From NCBI GenBank assembly GCA_052389435.1, contig JBQTIB010000135.1:1-53572 (forward strand): a stretch of 53,572 nucleotides of DNA. The letters are read 5' to 3'. A model generated the notes under the pieces. That model was not told the DNA's origin, made no database searches, and saw only the letters and a program-made list of their open reading frames with translations. Every line of letters begins with the position of its first letter. Positions within the stretch are counted from its first letter, which is position 1. This document shows positions 53,442-53,572 of this stretch, piece after piece. The translations under genes were made by a program, and so were the position numbers. Origin of the DNA: JBQTKD01 sp052389435. Lineage in GTDB: Bacteria; Actinomycetota; Actinomycetes; Sporichthyales; Sporichthyaceae.

Positions 53442-53572
53442 AAGCCACCGCCAACCCCGCACCCTCCCACCACCGGCGACCCGATATCGAACTCCGAAGC
53501 CTTCGACTCCACCAGGAGCCACAAGCACGGAGCAGCAGTTCACCGGGGGGCGTGGGGGGGGCCGGCCCCCCC

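Larger units (their letters stand above)
53135..53572. other. Repeat-rich non-coding right end
   Basis: 438 bp with no credible gene; open frames here merely read the repeats. It contains a short palindrome at 53139-53154, five tandem repeats, a large inverted repeat and a G/C-run palindrome at the very end. ftsZ would be expected beyond the right edge. Confidence 0.7.

Noticed and set aside
53224..53543. ORFs at the right end
   Set aside because: They translate the tandem repeats into Cys/Gly/Arg-rich sequence; no ribosome-binding site or family.

Overview
This is a 53.6 kb, very GC-rich stretch of an actinobacterial chromosome. The signs are codon usage with G or C at nearly every third position, frequent GTG starts, a sepF-yggT-divIVA cell-division block, a PriA-type HisA with no trpF nearby, and many genes whose start codon sits 6-8 nt after a TANNNT -10 box. 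The gene content would fit a Frankia/Sporichthya-like lineage, but I cannot place it from sequence alone. No rRNA, tRNA, CRISPR, transposase or prophage gene was found.

Layout. (1) 128-10667, minus strand: one long transcription unit running hisI, trpE, Trp-associated membrane protein, trpC, trpB, trpA, then a family 2 glycosyltransferase, a metallophosphoesterase/radical-SAM fusion, a mercuric-reductase-like flavoprotein and a second FAD oxidoreductase. The last three genes overlap by 11 bp each. (2) 10743-12583, plus: a small ORF coupled to a MinD/ParA-like ATPase with a long disordered N-terminus. (3) 12593-19376, minus: a haloperoxidase-like lipoprotein, two paralogous NitT/TauT-type binding lipoproteins, a histidine kinase, a single-domain response regulator, and a receiver-cyclase-LuxR fusion. 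No transporter permease or ATPase accompanies them, so this looks like a sensory pathway rather than an uptake system. (4) 19474-32412: the histidine genes hisD, hisC-hisB-hisH, hisA/priA and hisF, all minus, split by plus-strand genes for secreted proteins and by an L,D-transpeptidase. (5) 32447-41309: LON-domain protein, membrane proteins, dnaE, an orphan VapB-like antitoxin, an RluD-type pseudouridine synthase, a YqhA-family protein and lspA. (6) 41383-48778: a DksA/TraR zinc-finger protein with a histone H1-like tail, ileS, and recQ flanked by two paralogous secreted proteins. (7) 48855-53134: divIVA, yggT, a tiny coupled ORF, sepF, yggS and pgeF, the usual block downstream of ftsZ (not seen here). 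The right end (53135-53572) is non-coding and packed with repeats.

The best candidates for undescribed biology are: the binding-protein/kinase/cyclase-LuxR locus; the metallophosphoesterase/radical-SAM operon behind trpA; a possible RNA switch at the hisI-trpE junction, where the trpE start codon lies in a 12-bp hairpin and a competing helix overlaps the hisI stop codon; and a duplicated family of small secreted proteins, two of which should begin with an N-terminal histidine after signal cleavage. All functions rest on motif recognition by eye; no database search was run.
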